NCBI RefSeq assembly: GCF_923081025.1 | Contig: NZ_CAKLPZ010000002.1 | Location: 682,001-746,000 of the forward strand | From: Neolewinella maritima | GTDB lineage: Bacteria; Bacteroidota; Bacteroidia; Chitinophagales; Saprospiraceae | Length of the DNA: 64,000 nt | Direction: 5' to 3' | Shown: positions 40,907 to 49,681 of the stretch, piece after piece | Position numbering within the stretch: position 1 is the stretch's first letter | Layout: each line of letters begins with the position of its first letter | The notes under the pieces: model-generated | Told to the model about the DNA's origin: nothing | Seen by the model: the letters and a program-made list of their open reading frames with translations, nothing else | Databases searched by the model: none | Made by a program: the position numbers and the translations under genes

Positions 40907-43567
40907 CTAGAACTGCTCGTAGATACTTTTCAGGTCGGCGTTGGTTTCGGCTGCCTTGATGGCCTCCAAGCCGGTGCCCATCTCCATGATCAGTTTGTTG
41001 AGCTCGTCCGTATCCCCCAGCTCTTCGAGCCGACCGGTCAGATCCTCACGCAGGTCGCTGATGGCCTTGGTCGCCGCCAGCCGCCGCCAGGGACTCTGTG
41101 ATTGGTCCAGGGCCATTTCCTGCAGCATGGCCACCCCGCTGGTCTGCTGGGCGCTTTCCCCCTTGGCGAGCAGCGCCTGGTACGCGGTGTAAAGGGAGAC
41201 GGCCTCGTAGCCGTCGGCCCGTGCTAACTGCTGCTGCAGGTAGGGGAGCTTTTCGAGCGCACCCGTCTCGCTGTATAGATTGGCCAGTGCGCCGCTGATG
41301 CTGGTGTTCTCGATTGCTTCGAGTTGGTCAGCCGCCTTGCGGGCGGCTTCGGGATCAGTCGCTACCAGCGCTTCCAGGCCGGCAGCTACCACCGTATAGG
41401 GCTGCGCACCCATAGCTTCTGCAGCGATAGCGCCCAGTTGCTCGTCCTCCAACTGTGTGAGCAGGTCGATGGCCGTAGCACGCACCTCGGAGCGCTCGTC
41501 GCCGCGGGCGATCTCGCGGATCAACGAGCGTTGTTCCGCAGTAGGTGCATCCAGGCTCTGTAGCGCTACTCCGCGGATAGCGTAGAAGCTATCCTGCAGG
41601 GCCAGGGTGTATATCTTGTTGGTCAGTGCCGTATCGCTCTCCTGACTACTCAGAATGCCTACTGCTTCGTAACGGTCCAGGAACGCCGGAGCGTAACGGA
41701 ACTGTGCGGCCAGCTCTTCCGGACTCTTCCGGTAGTCGTACTCCGCCAGCAACTGGTGGGCGGGATCGAAAACGACTACATCCGGAGCGGTAGCAGCGGG
41801 GAAGGTGAAGGTCTGCTCTCGCTCGTCGATCACTACCCGGTGGCGGGTCGCCGTACCATTGGTGTATACGTCGATGTCGACCGGGATGCGAAACACGGCT
41901 GGCACGTTGTTTTCCGTATCCTGGGTCTGGAGTACGGTCACGGCCACGCTGCCGTCGGTATAATCGGTACGAATGCTCAGCTGCGGGTGACCCGCGCTGA
42001 GGTACCACTGGTCGAAGAACCAGCTCAGGTCTTCCCCGGTGGTGTCCTCGAAGGCGATCCGGAGCTCGGCTACCTCTACGGCGGAGAGCTTGTTGCGTTC
42101 CAGGTAGTGCTGCAGGCTGCTGAAGAAGGCCTCATCGCCCAGGTAGTTGCGCAGCATGTGCAGCACGGCCCCGCCCTTGTTGTAGCTATGGGCGTCAAAC
42201 ATCTGCTCCTTGTCCTCGTAGTCGTACCAGATCAGCTCGTGCGGCGGGTTACTGCGCAGGGAGCTGAGGTAGCCCTGCCATTCCTCCAGCAGGTGGTAAT
42301 CAGCGGCGTCTTTGCCGTGCTTCTCTTCCATCCACAGGTACTCGCTGTAGTTGGCGAATCCCTCGTTCAGGGTCAGGTTCGACCAGCTTTCGCAGGTCAC
42401 GTAGTCACCGAACCAGTGGTGGAACATCTCGTGGGCTACGATCTTCTCATTCAGGTCTACGTCGATGAGGTCGCGGGCCGTGCCGTGCATAAATTCACCG
42501 AAGATGACGGCCGTCGTGTTCTCCATCGCACCGCTCACGTAGTCGCGCACGGCTACCTGGCTATACTTGGGCCAGGGGTACTGCACGCCCGTCAGCTCGC
42601 TGAAGAAGGTGAGCATCTCACGGGTGTAGGGGTAGATCGCTTTGGCGTGCTCGGCGTACTCTTCCTCTACGTAGTAGTTGACGGGGATCCCGTTCCAGTC
42701 CTCATCTTCCACTACCTCGAACTCCCCTACGACCAGGGCGAACAGGTAGGGGGCATGGGGGATGTCCATCTTCCAGTAGTCAGTGCGCATACTGTCTTCC
42801 ACCTGGGTGGAGCTCATTAGCGTACCGTTGGAAAGGGTCTTGTAGCGGTCGTGCACCGTCACGTAGATCTCCTCCGTACACCGCTCATTAGGCTTGTCTA
42901 CGGTGGGGAACCAGCGGCTGTTGTTCTCCGTTTCGCCCTGCGTCCAGATCTGGCGGGGCTTATCACCGTCTTCGCCACGGGGGTTGATGAAGAATAGTCC
43001 CTTGTCACTGGTGATGGCCTCGCCGGCGGTGCCTCCTTCGGCGGGGGTGGCCGTATAGTCGAACACTACGGTGAAGTCTTCCCCCCGCGCGTACATGCCG
43101 TCGAGCTGCACGGTTACTTGCTGTTGCTCGTCGTCGTAGCTGTACTGTAGCTCCTTGCCGGCCGGATTGGTGACGGACTTGAAGTCCAGCCCCTTGGCGT
43201 CCAGCACCACGCTATTCACGGGGCTGAAGACGGGGCGCAGCCGCAGGGTGGCCCTGCCGATCACCATCTCCTGTACCCAATCGAAGCGCAGTTCCAGTTT
43301 GGTGTGGAGCAGGTCGCTGATCCGATTAAAGGCCAGGGCCTTGGGCTTGCGTGGGGCAGGCGCCGGATCTGGTGCATCGACAACTTCCTCTTCATCGATC
43401 ACCCCGTTGGTGGCGGGGGTGACCGTCATCGTGTCCAGGTCGCGGGTTTCCGTTTCGGTCGTCGCGGGGGTGGGTGCGGGCGGGGCTACCGCGGGCTTGG
43501 TCGTGTTACAGCTTATGGTGAGCAGGACCGCCAGCAGGCCAAGCAAAGAAAATCTACGCATCAACAA
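40907..43567 (-). CDS. M1 family aminopeptidase, lipoprotein, with HEAT-like C-terminus
   Basis: An 886-residue zinc aminopeptidase. The signal ends in LTISC, a lipobox, so it is likely anchored in the envelope; a Pro/Ala/Thr-rich linker follows. The exopeptidase motif SGAMENTTA lies near residue 344 and the zinc motif HEMFHHWFGDYVTCESWSNLTLNEGFANY near 376, where two His and the downstream Glu bind zinc. The C-terminal third is alpha-helical with alternating HEAT-type repeats (LRSLIREIARGDERSEVRATAIDLL type). Members trim N-terminal residues from peptides, here probably for nutrition. It is transcribed together with the LTxxQ gene upstream and SLC13 downstream. Confidence 0.92.
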   Translation of the reverse strand: MLMRRFSLLGLLAVLLTISCNTTKPAVAPPAPTPATTETETRDLDTMTVTPATNGVIDEEEVVDAPDPAPAPRKPKALAFNRISDLLHTKLELRFDWVQEMVIGRATLRLRPVFSPVNSVVLDAKGLDFKSVTNPAGKELQYSYDDEQQQVTVQLDGMYARGEDFTVVFDYTATPAEGGTAGEAITSDKGLFFINPRGEDGDKPRQIWTQGETENNSRWFPTVDKPNERCTEEIYVTVHDRYKTLSNGTLMSSTQVEDSMRTDYWKMDIPHAPYLFALVVGEFEVVEDEDWNGIPVNYYVEEEYAEHAKAIYPYTREMLTFFSELTGVQYPWPKYSQVAVRDYVSGAMENTTAVIFGEFMHGTARDLIDVDLNEKIVAHEMFHHWFGDYVTCESWSNLTLNEGFANYSEYLWMEEKHGKDAADYHLLEEWQGYLSSLRSNPPHELIWYDYEDKEQMFDAHSYNKGGAVLHMLRNYLGDEAFFSSLQHYLERNKLSAVEVAELRIAFEDTTGEDLSWFFDQWYLSAGHPQLSIRTDYTDGSVAVTVLQTQDTENNVPAVFRIPVDIDVYTNGTATRHRVVIDEREQTFTFPAATAPDVVVFDPAHQLLAEYDYRKSPEELAAQFRYAPAFLDRYEAVGILSSQESDTALTNKIYTLALQDSFYAIRGVALQSLDAPTAEQRSLIREIARGDERSEVRATAIDLLTQLEDEQLGAIAAEAMGAQPYTVVAAGLEALVATDPEAARKAADQLEAIENTSISGALANLYSETGALEKLPYLQQQLARADGYEAVSLYTAYQALLAKGESAQQTSGVAMLQEMALDQSQSPWRRLAATKAISDLREDLTGRLEELGDTDELNKLIMEMGTGLEAIKAAETNADLKSIYEQF

Positions 43568-43618
43568 CTTGATTTAAGCAAGTAGGACGCGCGCGGCCGG
43601 TAATTGTTTGCCGCTGAC

Positions 43619-44029
43619 TTAGCCGCGACGGTTGGGACGGCGACCTTTACCGTCGCGCGCCCCCCGCCGCTCCTTGCGTTGGGCTTCCAGTGCCTCGAGC
43701 TTCGCCTGCTGCTCCTCGTTAAGCACGGCCTGCATGGCTTCACGTCGTTCGGTATCGGCCCGGGTAATGGATTCGCGCATGGCCTCGCGGGCGGTTTCGC
43801 CCTGCGCGCGGGCTGCCTCGGCCTGCTTGGCAAAGGTCTGGTTGATCTGAGCGACCTGTGCGGACTGCTCGGGAGTCAGCTCCAACACTTTGGTGAGGAG
43901 CTCGGTCTGTCGTTCGGCCCGTTCGGTGGGCGTGGGGCGGTCGTCGTCCGTACCGCTGCCGCGCTGGGCGGACAGGCTACCGGCAGCCAGAAGAAGGAGG
44001 GCGGAAAAAAGGATGGATTGCGTTTTCAT
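43619..44029 (-). CDS. LTxxQ-motif periplasmic protein (Spy/CpxP-like, DUF4890)
   Basis: A 136-residue secreted protein. The signal peptide is MKTQSILFSALLLLAAGSLSAQ. The mature part is a helical hairpin with LELTPEQSAQVAQINQTFAKQ, the LTxxQ motif, and AVLNEEQQAKLEALEAQRKERR, as in Spy/CpxP chaperones and DUF4890. The very basic tail (GKGRRPNRRG) is unusual. Such proteins bind unfolded or envelope proteins under stress. It lies 51 bp upstream of the M1 gene on the same strand and is divergent from the LytS gene. Confidence 0.85.
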   Translation of the reverse strand: MKTQSILFSALLLLAAGSLSAQRGSGTDDDRPTPTERAERQTELLTKVLELTPEQSAQVAQINQTFAKQAEAARAQGETAREAMRESITRADTERREAMQAVLNEEQQAKLEALEAQRKERRGARDGKGRRPNRRG

Positions 44030-44157
44030 CGGAAGATTGGTTTACTACATCCACGGAATACCCGTGGGTGATGCTACAAAAGTGCCGGCACGGGGTGCAG
44101 GGAGCAACACTTATCAACGAACGGCCCGATTGTCTCAACGTACAGTTCGGCCGGTCC

Positions 44158-44188
44158 TTTTATCCCCGGGGCACGGGCCGCATCTTTG
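44158..44188 (+). promoter_or_regulatory. possible promoter overlapping the LytS-type start
   Basis: TTTT at 44158-44161, 19 bp, then CATCTTTG at 44181-44188 (7 of 8). The spacing equals that of rpsF. The -7 element ends 5 bp before the ATG at 44194, so the transcript would begin at or just before the start codon. Confidence 0.4.
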
Positions 44189-44193
44189 CCGCT

Positions 44194-45222
44194 ATGCAGC
44201 CGCACCGACTCACGCCCCTTGCCGTACAGCTTGCCGCCTGGGTGGGATTATGGGTCGTGGTGTTCCTGATCCTGGGAGACGGTGCCTACGCCTGGGGGCG
44301 GTGGCTACGGCGCAGCTTTCCCTTGCTGGTGGGTATTGCCGCCGTCGTGACGATCAATCACCTCCTTTTACTTCCCAGCCTGTACTTCCGGGGGCACCGG
44401 CTGTGGTTCGTACTGGGCGGCGGCGCGCTGGTGCTGGGGATTAGCCTATTACTACAGTATGGACTGATGCCAGACCGCGCCTTTCCGCTCGATTTCGGGC
44501 GGGGCGACCGGCCGCGGGCTCGGGGGCTGGCTACGCTGCGTTTCCTGTTGCCACTAGCTACCTCCTTTCTGGGGTCTTCGCTGATCGAGGTGACGCGCTA
44601 TGCGTTCTACCAGGAGAAGCGGGCCATACAGGCGCAGCGTGAGCAGGTGACTACGGAACTGAAGTTTTTGAAGTCGCAGGTCAATCCGCACTTCCTGTTC
44701 AATACGCTCAATAACATCTACACCCTTACCCTGCTGAAGGACGAGCAGGCCCCCGGCAGTCTGCTACAGCTATCCGGTATGCTGCGTTATATGCTCTACG
44801 AAGCCGAGGCCGCTACCGTACCCCTGCGCCGGGAGATCGCCTACATCCGTGATTTTGTCCAGTTGCAGGCCCTCAAGGACAGTCGCGGGCAGAATGTGCG
44901 CGTAGATCTGGACGAAAGCCGTCCCGATCTCCCGATTGCCCCATTGCTCCTCATTCCCTTCGTGGAAAACGCCTTCAAACACAGCCACCTCGAAGGCCCC
45001 CTGGGATTCATCGACGTGCAACTGCGCACCACGGCGCGGGAGATCGTCCTGCTGGTAAATAATAGTCTACCGACCGGCCCCGTGACCGCCGACCGGCAGG
45101 GGGGTATCGGGCTGGATAACGTCCGCAAGCGTCTCGCGTTGCTCTACCCCGAGCGCCATACCCTTGCTATCGAGCGAACGGCTACCACCCATACCGTCAC
45201 CCTGAAACTGCAGTTGCCGTGA
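44194..45222 (+). CDS. LytS-type sensor histidine kinase
   Basis: A 342-residue membrane histidine kinase of the His_kinase/LytS family. Four membrane helices fill the first ~130 residues (LAVQLAAWVGLWVVVFLILG, LLVGIAAVVTINHLLLLPSLYF, FVLGGGALVLGISLLLQYG, LLPLATSFLGSSLIEV). The phosphorylated histidine is in LKSQVNPHFLFNTLNNIYTLTL near residue 164; the ATPase region has LLLIPFVENAFKHSHL and GIGLDNVRKRLALLYP. Start ATG 44194 is chosen over 44068. It overlaps the LytTR gene by 4 bp, so it phosphorylates that regulator. Confidence 0.92.
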   Translation: MQPHRLTPLAVQLAAWVGLWVVVFLILGDGAYAWGRWLRRSFPLLVGIAAVVTINHLLLLPSLYFRGHRLWFVLGGGALVLGISLLLQYGLMPDRAFPLDFGRGDRPRARGLATLRFLLPLATSFLGSSLIEVTRYAFYQEKRAIQAQREQVTTELKFLKSQVNPHFLFNTLNNIYTLTLLKDEQAPGSLLQLSGMLRYMLYEAEAATVPLRREIAYIRDFVQLQALKDSRGQNVRVDLDESRPDLPIAPLLLIPFVENAFKHSHLEGPLGFIDVQLRTTAREIVLLVNNSLPTGPVTADRQGGIGLDNVRKRLALLYPERHTLAIERTATTHTVTLKLQLP

Positions 45223-45917
45223 GCCTGCGCTGTCTGATCGTAGACGATGAGCAGCTGGCCCGCCGCCTGCTGCGCAGCTACTGCGCGCGTCTGCCGCAGC
45301 TAGAGGTGGTGGGCGAAGCTAGCAGCGCCATCGAAGCCCTACCACTGCTGCGTACCGGGGGGGTAGATGTGCTGTTCCTGGATATCCAGATGCCGGAGAT
45401 GAGCGGACTGGACCTACTGCGCAGCCTGCGGCAACCGCCCGCCGTAGTCCTGACCACTGCCTACAGCGTGCACGCCCTGGAAGCTTATGACCTGGATGTA
45501 GTGGATTATCTGCTCAAGCCCTTTGGCTTCGACCGCTTCGTGCGGGCGGTGGGGCGGGCCGAGGAGCAGCGCCCGTCCGCCCATGTGCTCAGCACCCGCG
45601 ACCCCGCCCCGGCGTACCAATTGGTGAAGGCGGACTACAAGATCCACCGGATCGCCCACACCGATATCCGGTACATCGAGAGTATGCGCGAGTACGTGGC
45701 CTACCATACCCTGGACGGGAAGCGGACCCTCACCCTCGGCTCGCTCAAACAACTGGAGGCGGACCTGCCGGATACCTTCCTGCGGGTGCACAAATCGTAC
45801 ATCGTGGCCCGGGATAAGGTCACCGCCCTGGAGGGCAATCAGCTAAGGCTGGGCGATACCCTGCTGCCTATTGGTGGCAGCTACCGGGAACACGTGCGGC
45901 AGGAACTGTTCAGCTAG
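45219..45917 (+). CDS. LytTR-family response regulator
   Basis: A 232-residue transcription factor. The receiver has the acidic pair in LIVDDEQLARRLL, the phosphoacceptor Asp54 in VLFLDIQMPEMSG, and LKPFGFDRF. The C-terminal LytTR DNA-binding domain has IRYIESMREYVAYHT, LKQLEADLPDTFLRVHKSYIVA and LPIGGSYREHV. GTG at 45219 overlaps the kinase stop (GTGA), so the two are translationally coupled and form a two-component system. Targets unknown; family members often control adhesion or envelope genes. Confidence 0.94.
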   Translation: MSLRCLIVDDEQLARRLLRSYCARLPQLEVVGEASSAIEALPLLRTGGVDVLFLDIQMPEMSGLDLLRSLRQPPAVVLTTAYSVHALEAYDLDVVDYLLKPFGFDRFVRAVGRAEEQRPSAHVLSTRDPAPAYQLVKADYKIHRIAHTDIRYIESMREYVAYHTLDGKRTLTLGSLKQLEADLPDTFLRVHKSYIVARDKVTALEGNQLRLGDTLLPIGGSYREHVRQELFS

Positions 45918-45918
45918 T

Positions 45919-46191
45919 ATGCAGCACTATATCCTCTTCTACGAAACGGTGGATGGCTACGTGGAGAAACGTCAGCCCTACCGCGATATTCACCTTCAGC
46001 TGGCCCGCAAGGCCGTCGAGTCCGGGGCGCTCGTCATGGCCGGCGCGTACGAACCTGCGGACGGGGCCGCGCTCATCTTCCGGGGGGAGGACGAGGAGGT
46101 GGCTGCGGATTTTGCCCGTCGGGATCCCTACGTGCAGAACGGACTGGTCAGTCGGTGGTGGGTGCGCAAGTGGATGGTGGTGGTGGATTAG
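45919..46191 (+). CDS. YciI family protein
   Basis: A 90-residue dimeric alpha/beta-barrel protein. Family sequence: HYILFYETVDGYVEKRQPYRDIHLQLARKAVESGALVMAGAY, then LIFRGEDEEVAADFARRDPYVQNGLVSRWWVRKWMVVV, with the His and Asp of HLQLA and DPYV that mark the putative active site. Biochemical role unknown for most members. ATG 45919 is 1 bp after the LytTR stop, suggesting the same transcript. A UUCG-capped hairpin directly follows the stop. Confidence 0.87.
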   Translation: MQHYILFYETVDGYVEKRQPYRDIHLQLARKAVESGALVMAGAYEPADGAALIFRGEDEEVAADFARRDPYVQNGLVSRWWVRKWMVVVD

Positions 46192-46205
46192 ACCCCTTCG
46201 GGGGT
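46192..46205 (+). other. UUCG tetraloop hairpin after the YciI gene
   Basis: ACCCC-TTCG-GGGGT starts one base after the stop codon, giving a very stable C(UUCG)G loop. No T tract follows, so it may protect the 3' end or pause polymerase. Two similar ~20-bp CTTTGCGG units follow before hisA. Confidence 0.45.
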
Positions 46206-46283
46206 AGGTCGCTTTGCGGGTGGGTGGCGTTCTTTGCGGCGGTGGGTGCGTCCTTTTTTGTAACCGTAGTAGTTTTTTGACCT

Positions 46284-47006
46284 ATGCATATTATTCCAGC
46301 TATTGACCTTATTGACGGGAAGTGCGTGCGCCTGACGCAGGGCGATTATACCCGTAAGACGGTATATAACGAAGACCCCCTGGCCGTGGCCCGGGAGTTT
46401 GAGGAGGCGGGGATCGAGCGACTGCACGTGGTGGATCTGGATGGTGCGCGCGGGGGCGGGATCGTGAACCATAAGGTACTGGAGCGTATCGCTGGGGGTA
46501 CGAAGCTAAAGATCGACTGGGGCGGGGGGATGAAGCGCGACGAAGACCTGCGGGTGGCCTTCGAGGCCGGTGCCCACCAGGTGACGGGCGGGACCATCGC
46601 GGTGAAGCAACCGGAGGTATTTCTGGGCTGGCTGGAACGCTACGGGGCGGAGCGCATCATTCTGGGCACGGACGTGCGGGGCGATAAGATCGCGGTGAAT
46701 GGCTGGGAGGAGGCCAGTGACCGCGAGCTCTTTGAGTTTCTGGCGGAGTACGTGGAGCGGGGCGTGCGCTATACGATCTGTACTGACGTGAGCAAGGACG
46801 GTCTGCTGCAGGGTACGGCACGCGAACTGTATGCCCGTATCCGCCGGGAGCAGCCGGAGGTGAAGCTTATCGCCAGTGGGGGGGTGACTACGCTGGACGA
46901 CCTGCGGGCGCTGGCTGATCTCGATTGTTACGGCGTCATCGTGGGAAAGGCGATCTACGAGGGGCGGATCACGCTGGAGGAGCTCCGTGCATTCAGCGAT
47001 TCATAA
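46284..47006 (+). CDS. hisA: phosphoribosyl-formimino-AICAR isomerase HisA
   Basis: A 240-residue TIM-barrel enzyme performing the fourth step of histidine synthesis (ProFAR to PRFAR). Features: IPAIDLIDGKCVRLTQGDY with the catalytic Asp8, HVVDLDGARGGGIVNH, IDWGGGMK, GTIAVKQPEVF, CTDVSKDGLLQGTARELY with the second catalytic Asp, and IASGGVTTLDDL, GVIVGKAIYEGRI. It is the only histidine gene in the window, so the pathway is split on this chromosome or the rest lies elsewhere. No promoter of the usual spacing was recognised. Confidence 0.95.
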   Translation: MHIIPAIDLIDGKCVRLTQGDYTRKTVYNEDPLAVAREFEEAGIERLHVVDLDGARGGGIVNHKVLERIAGGTKLKIDWGGGMKRDEDLRVAFEAGAHQVTGGTIAVKQPEVFLGWLERYGAERIILGTDVRGDKIAVNGWEEASDRELFEFLAEYVERGVRYTICTDVSKDGLLQGTARELYARIRREQPEVKLIASGGVTTLDDLRALADLDCYGVIVGKAIYEGRITLEELRAFSDS

Positions 47007-47055
47007 TCTAGGTGCAGCAGATACTTTATAGCCTAGCTTGGTAGTTGGTAGTGGA

Positions 47056-47069
47056 CTGCATCGATGCAG
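47056..47069. promoter_or_regulatory. 14-bp perfect palindrome upstream of the first T9SS cargo gene
   Basis: CTGCATCGATGCAG, a perfect palindrome in the 152-bp gap after hisA and 90 bp before the ATG. Could bind a dimeric regulator. No partner protein is known. Confidence 0.35.
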
Positions 47070-47158
47070 ACATTATTTTACGATACCACTTTTTGTTTGC
47101 CTACTGAATTGCTTTATGCAGTGTAGTAGTTAGCGGCAGGCCGGCTGAATCAGTATAT

Positions 47159-48364
47159 ATGACGCGTTTGCACCTAGCCTTTTGGCTATTTTCCAGTTCC
47201 TTATTCCTTCATGCGCAGAACACGGTCTTCCTATTCGATTGGGAGGGTAGCGACCCGAAGGTGGCCGCCATCGGGCCGAACGCGACCAGTATCGGTAATC
47301 TTATCGTAACCAAGACGCGGCTGGACAACCGGACCAAGGGCCTGGCCCCGCCGGCGGGCACCACTACGGAAACGAAACAGGATATCAATATGGTCCTGGC
47401 GAATAACCCCATCTTTAACCGGGACGGAATCGACCTGTCGTTCGACTACCAGCGCGACGAAAGCACGGCTACCCTCATCTCTCGAAACAACTTCCAGATG
47501 GGGGCCAACGGAATGAACGCGCGCTACCGGGTCAGGGAAGCGAGTGGAGGCTGCTCGGCCCAGATCGTTATTCCTGGCGAGGCAATAGTGGATGACGATA
47601 TCTACCGCACCTACCGCTTTCGCTACGACCCGAACACGGGAGAAGCTGTACTATCGAAGACGGAGATCAACGGGCCCACGACCGTGATTGGAACCAACGC
47701 GACTAAAACGCCGGGGCAGGCCCTGTGCTGGGATGGCGATACCGATATCACCATCGGTATCGCTACCGATGGTAGCGGGAAGGGTAACGCCATCATGGAT
47801 AACCTGCGGATGGAGGAGGTCGGCTTCGCCGGCCTGCCGGTAGAGCTCACCGTATTTGAGGCGCGCGCGCTGGCTGATCGGGTGGAACTATCCTGGCGCA
47901 CCGATTCCGAGGTTGACAACGACTATTTCGCGATCGAGCGCAGCTGCCCGGGTGAGGAATGGATGGAAGTAGTGCGCCAGGTCGGCTACGGCAATACCAA
48001 CGAGACGTACGACTACGTGGCTACGGATGAGTCTCCCCGCCCGGACATGAATTACTACCGGCTCAAGCAAGTGGACTACGATGGAAACTACGGCTATTCT
48101 ACGATCAAATCCGTCCGCTACGACGGGCAGGAGGATAGCAGTCGCCCCCCCTTTCCTAACCCGACCTACGGTACGGTGAGTATGCCCGGTATGGACCGCT
48201 CCACAACTATCCACGTCATCAATGCGCAGGGACAAGCAGTCAAGGTATTGCCCCCCCGGACAGCGCGAACCGCTTCCCGCACCACTATCGACCTGAGTGG
48301 TCTACCCACTGGGGTATACCACATCCATAATGGAACAACTATGCAGCGCGTGATCAAGCAGTAG
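47159..48364 (+). CDS. secreted T9SS type A sorting domain protein, paralogue 1
   Basis: A 401-residue exported protein. Signal peptide up to SLFLHAQ, then a region beginning TVFLFDWEGSDPKVAAIGPNATSIGN with jelly-roll-like strands (DGIDLSFDYQRDES, YRTYRFRYDPNTGEAVLS, GNAIMDNLRMEEVGF) resembling a lectin/LamG fold. A fibronectin-like segment (VELTVFEARALADRVELSWRTDSEVDNDYFAIERS) and YYRLKQVDYDGNYGYSTIKSV follow. The C-terminal ~75 residues are a T9SS sorting domain (FPNPTYGTVSMPG ... LPTGVYHIHNG). It is paired with a homologous downstream gene. Function of the front part unknown. Confidence 0.87.
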   Translation: MTRLHLAFWLFSSSLFLHAQNTVFLFDWEGSDPKVAAIGPNATSIGNLIVTKTRLDNRTKGLAPPAGTTTETKQDINMVLANNPIFNRDGIDLSFDYQRDESTATLISRNNFQMGANGMNARYRVREASGGCSAQIVIPGEAIVDDDIYRTYRFRYDPNTGEAVLSKTEINGPTTVIGTNATKTPGQALCWDGDTDITIGIATDGSGKGNAIMDNLRMEEVGFAGLPVELTVFEARALADRVELSWRTDSEVDNDYFAIERSCPGEEWMEVVRQVGYGNTNETYDYVATDESPRPDMNYYRLKQVDYDGNYGYSTIKSVRYDGQEDSSRPPFPNPTYGTVSMPGMDRSTTIHVINAQGQAVKVLPPRTARTASRTTIDLSGLPTGVYHIHNGTTMQRVIKQ

Positions 48365-48483
48365 TCACCAACGGGGCGGGGCCGCAGGTGCAATATTTAA
48401 GCTGCAATGTCGGTTATAACACTGATTGCTTAAATATCAGACACTACGTCCTAATTCATCGCTTTTGCGAGAATCCCAACTGT

Positions 48484-49659
48484 ATGCTTCGACTGGTTTT
48501 GCTATGTGTCCTGCTGACACCCCTTCGGCTTGCTTACGCACAGACCACGGTCTTCCTGTTCGAGTGGGAAGGAACGGACCCACTTGTAGCGACCATCGGA
48601 CCGAATGCCTCCTCGGTAGGTAATAAGACGTCCACCAAACTTCGCGAGGACGGTAACACTAAAGGGATCGCTCCGCCGACGATCGGTAATGGGAACAAGG
48701 ACATTACCCTGATACTCAATGATAATGTGATCTTCAACGTACCCGGTATCGACTTATCGTTCGACTACCAGCAGGACGATGCCACGAACACCCTGGTGCA
48801 ACGGGGCAGCTTCCGCATGGGCGTCAACGGAATGAACATCACCTATCGCGTCGAGAACGGCACGGGGGGAGGCACTACCGTATCGTCGCCCAACTTCCCG
48901 ATACCGAACGATGATGTCTACCGTACGTACCGCTTCCGCTATGAACCCGGTGTGGGTAATGCCGTCCTCTCCGTAGACGGCGCGCAACTCTGGACCAACC
49001 CGATCAAGACCCCCGGGAGGAGTCTGTACTGGGTAGGGGATGGGAACATCGTAGTCGGCACCCTGCTCGACGGAAACAGTTTGGGTAAGGCCCTACTAGA
49101 TAACCTGCGGATGGAGGAAGTGGTCGCTTCCGCCAGTCTACCCATAGAGCTCGTGTGGTTCGATGCCGAAGTAGCCGAGAACCAGGTACACTTTAGCTGG
49201 CGTACCGCACGGGAGACCGATAACGCCTACTTCGTTATCGAACGCTCCGCTTCTGGCAGTGGGTGGCAAGAAATAGGCACCACGCCCGGCAGCGGTACCT
49301 CGGTTGCCGGCCGGACCTACACTTACAAAGATACCGGCCCTATGACCGGCACCAATTACTACCGGCTCAAACAGGTCGATTACGACGGGACATACCAGTA
49401 CTCCGCCGTCAGATCCGTCGTCGTAGCGAAGGAAGAGTATAGCGAATTACTCTACCCAAATCCTACCCGCGGCAAGTTCACCGTACGCAATACTTCGGGG
49501 AGTAGCAGGCCGCAACTCTTTGATGCGCGGGGCAGAAAGGTAAGTACGGTGAACGCCTCTACTACGGACGGCTTCCTGCATATGAATATTTCGGAGTTGC
49601 CCGATGGCGTGTACTACTTACGCAGCGGCAGCACCGTACAGCGGCTGCGTAAGCACTAG
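48484..49659 (+). CDS. secreted T9SS type A sorting domain protein, paralogue 2
   Basis: A 391-residue exported protein, a close paralogue of the gene just before it: same opening (TVFLFEWEGTDPLVATIGPNASSVGN), same middle (GIDLSFDYQQDDATNTLVQ, DVYRTYRFRYEPGVGNAVLS, GKALLDNLRMEEVV), same fibronectin-like strand (HFSWRTARETDNAYFVIERS) and T9SS tail (YPNPTRGKFTVRN ... LPDGVYYLRSG). Start ATG 48484 begins the signal peptide MLRLVLLCVLLTPLRLAYAQ; the frame runs back to 48388 without sense. The gap to paralogue 1 is 119 bp. Likely a tandem duplication. Confidence 0.87.
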   Translation: MLRLVLLCVLLTPLRLAYAQTTVFLFEWEGTDPLVATIGPNASSVGNKTSTKLREDGNTKGIAPPTIGNGNKDITLILNDNVIFNVPGIDLSFDYQQDDATNTLVQRGSFRMGVNGMNITYRVENGTGGGTTVSSPNFPIPNDDVYRTYRFRYEPGVGNAVLSVDGAQLWTNPIKTPGRSLYWVGDGNIVVGTLLDGNSLGKALLDNLRMEEVVASASLPIELVWFDAEVAENQVHFSWRTARETDNAYFVIERSASGSGWQEIGTTPGSGTSVAGRTYTYKDTGPMTGTNYYRLKQVDYDGTYQYSAVRSVVVAKEEYSELLYPNPTRGKFTVRNTSGSSRPQLFDARGRKVSTVNASTTDGFLHMNISELPDGVYYLRSGSTVQRLRKH

Positions 49660-49667
49660 GGGCGCAC

Positions 49668-49675
49668 TACCTTTG
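49668..49675 (+). promoter_or_regulatory. -7 element 6 bp before aroA
   Basis: TACCTTTG (exact to TAnnTTTG) ends 6 bp before the aroA ATG at 49682; transcription from it would be nearly leaderless. No TTTG at -33. Confidence 0.4.
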
Positions 49676-49681
49676 CCAGCA

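Noticed and set aside
41756-42820. 354-residue forward frame opposite the M1 gene
   Set aside because: Val/Gly/His-rich composition typical of an antisense shadow of a GC-rich gene; M1 motifs on the other strand are clear.
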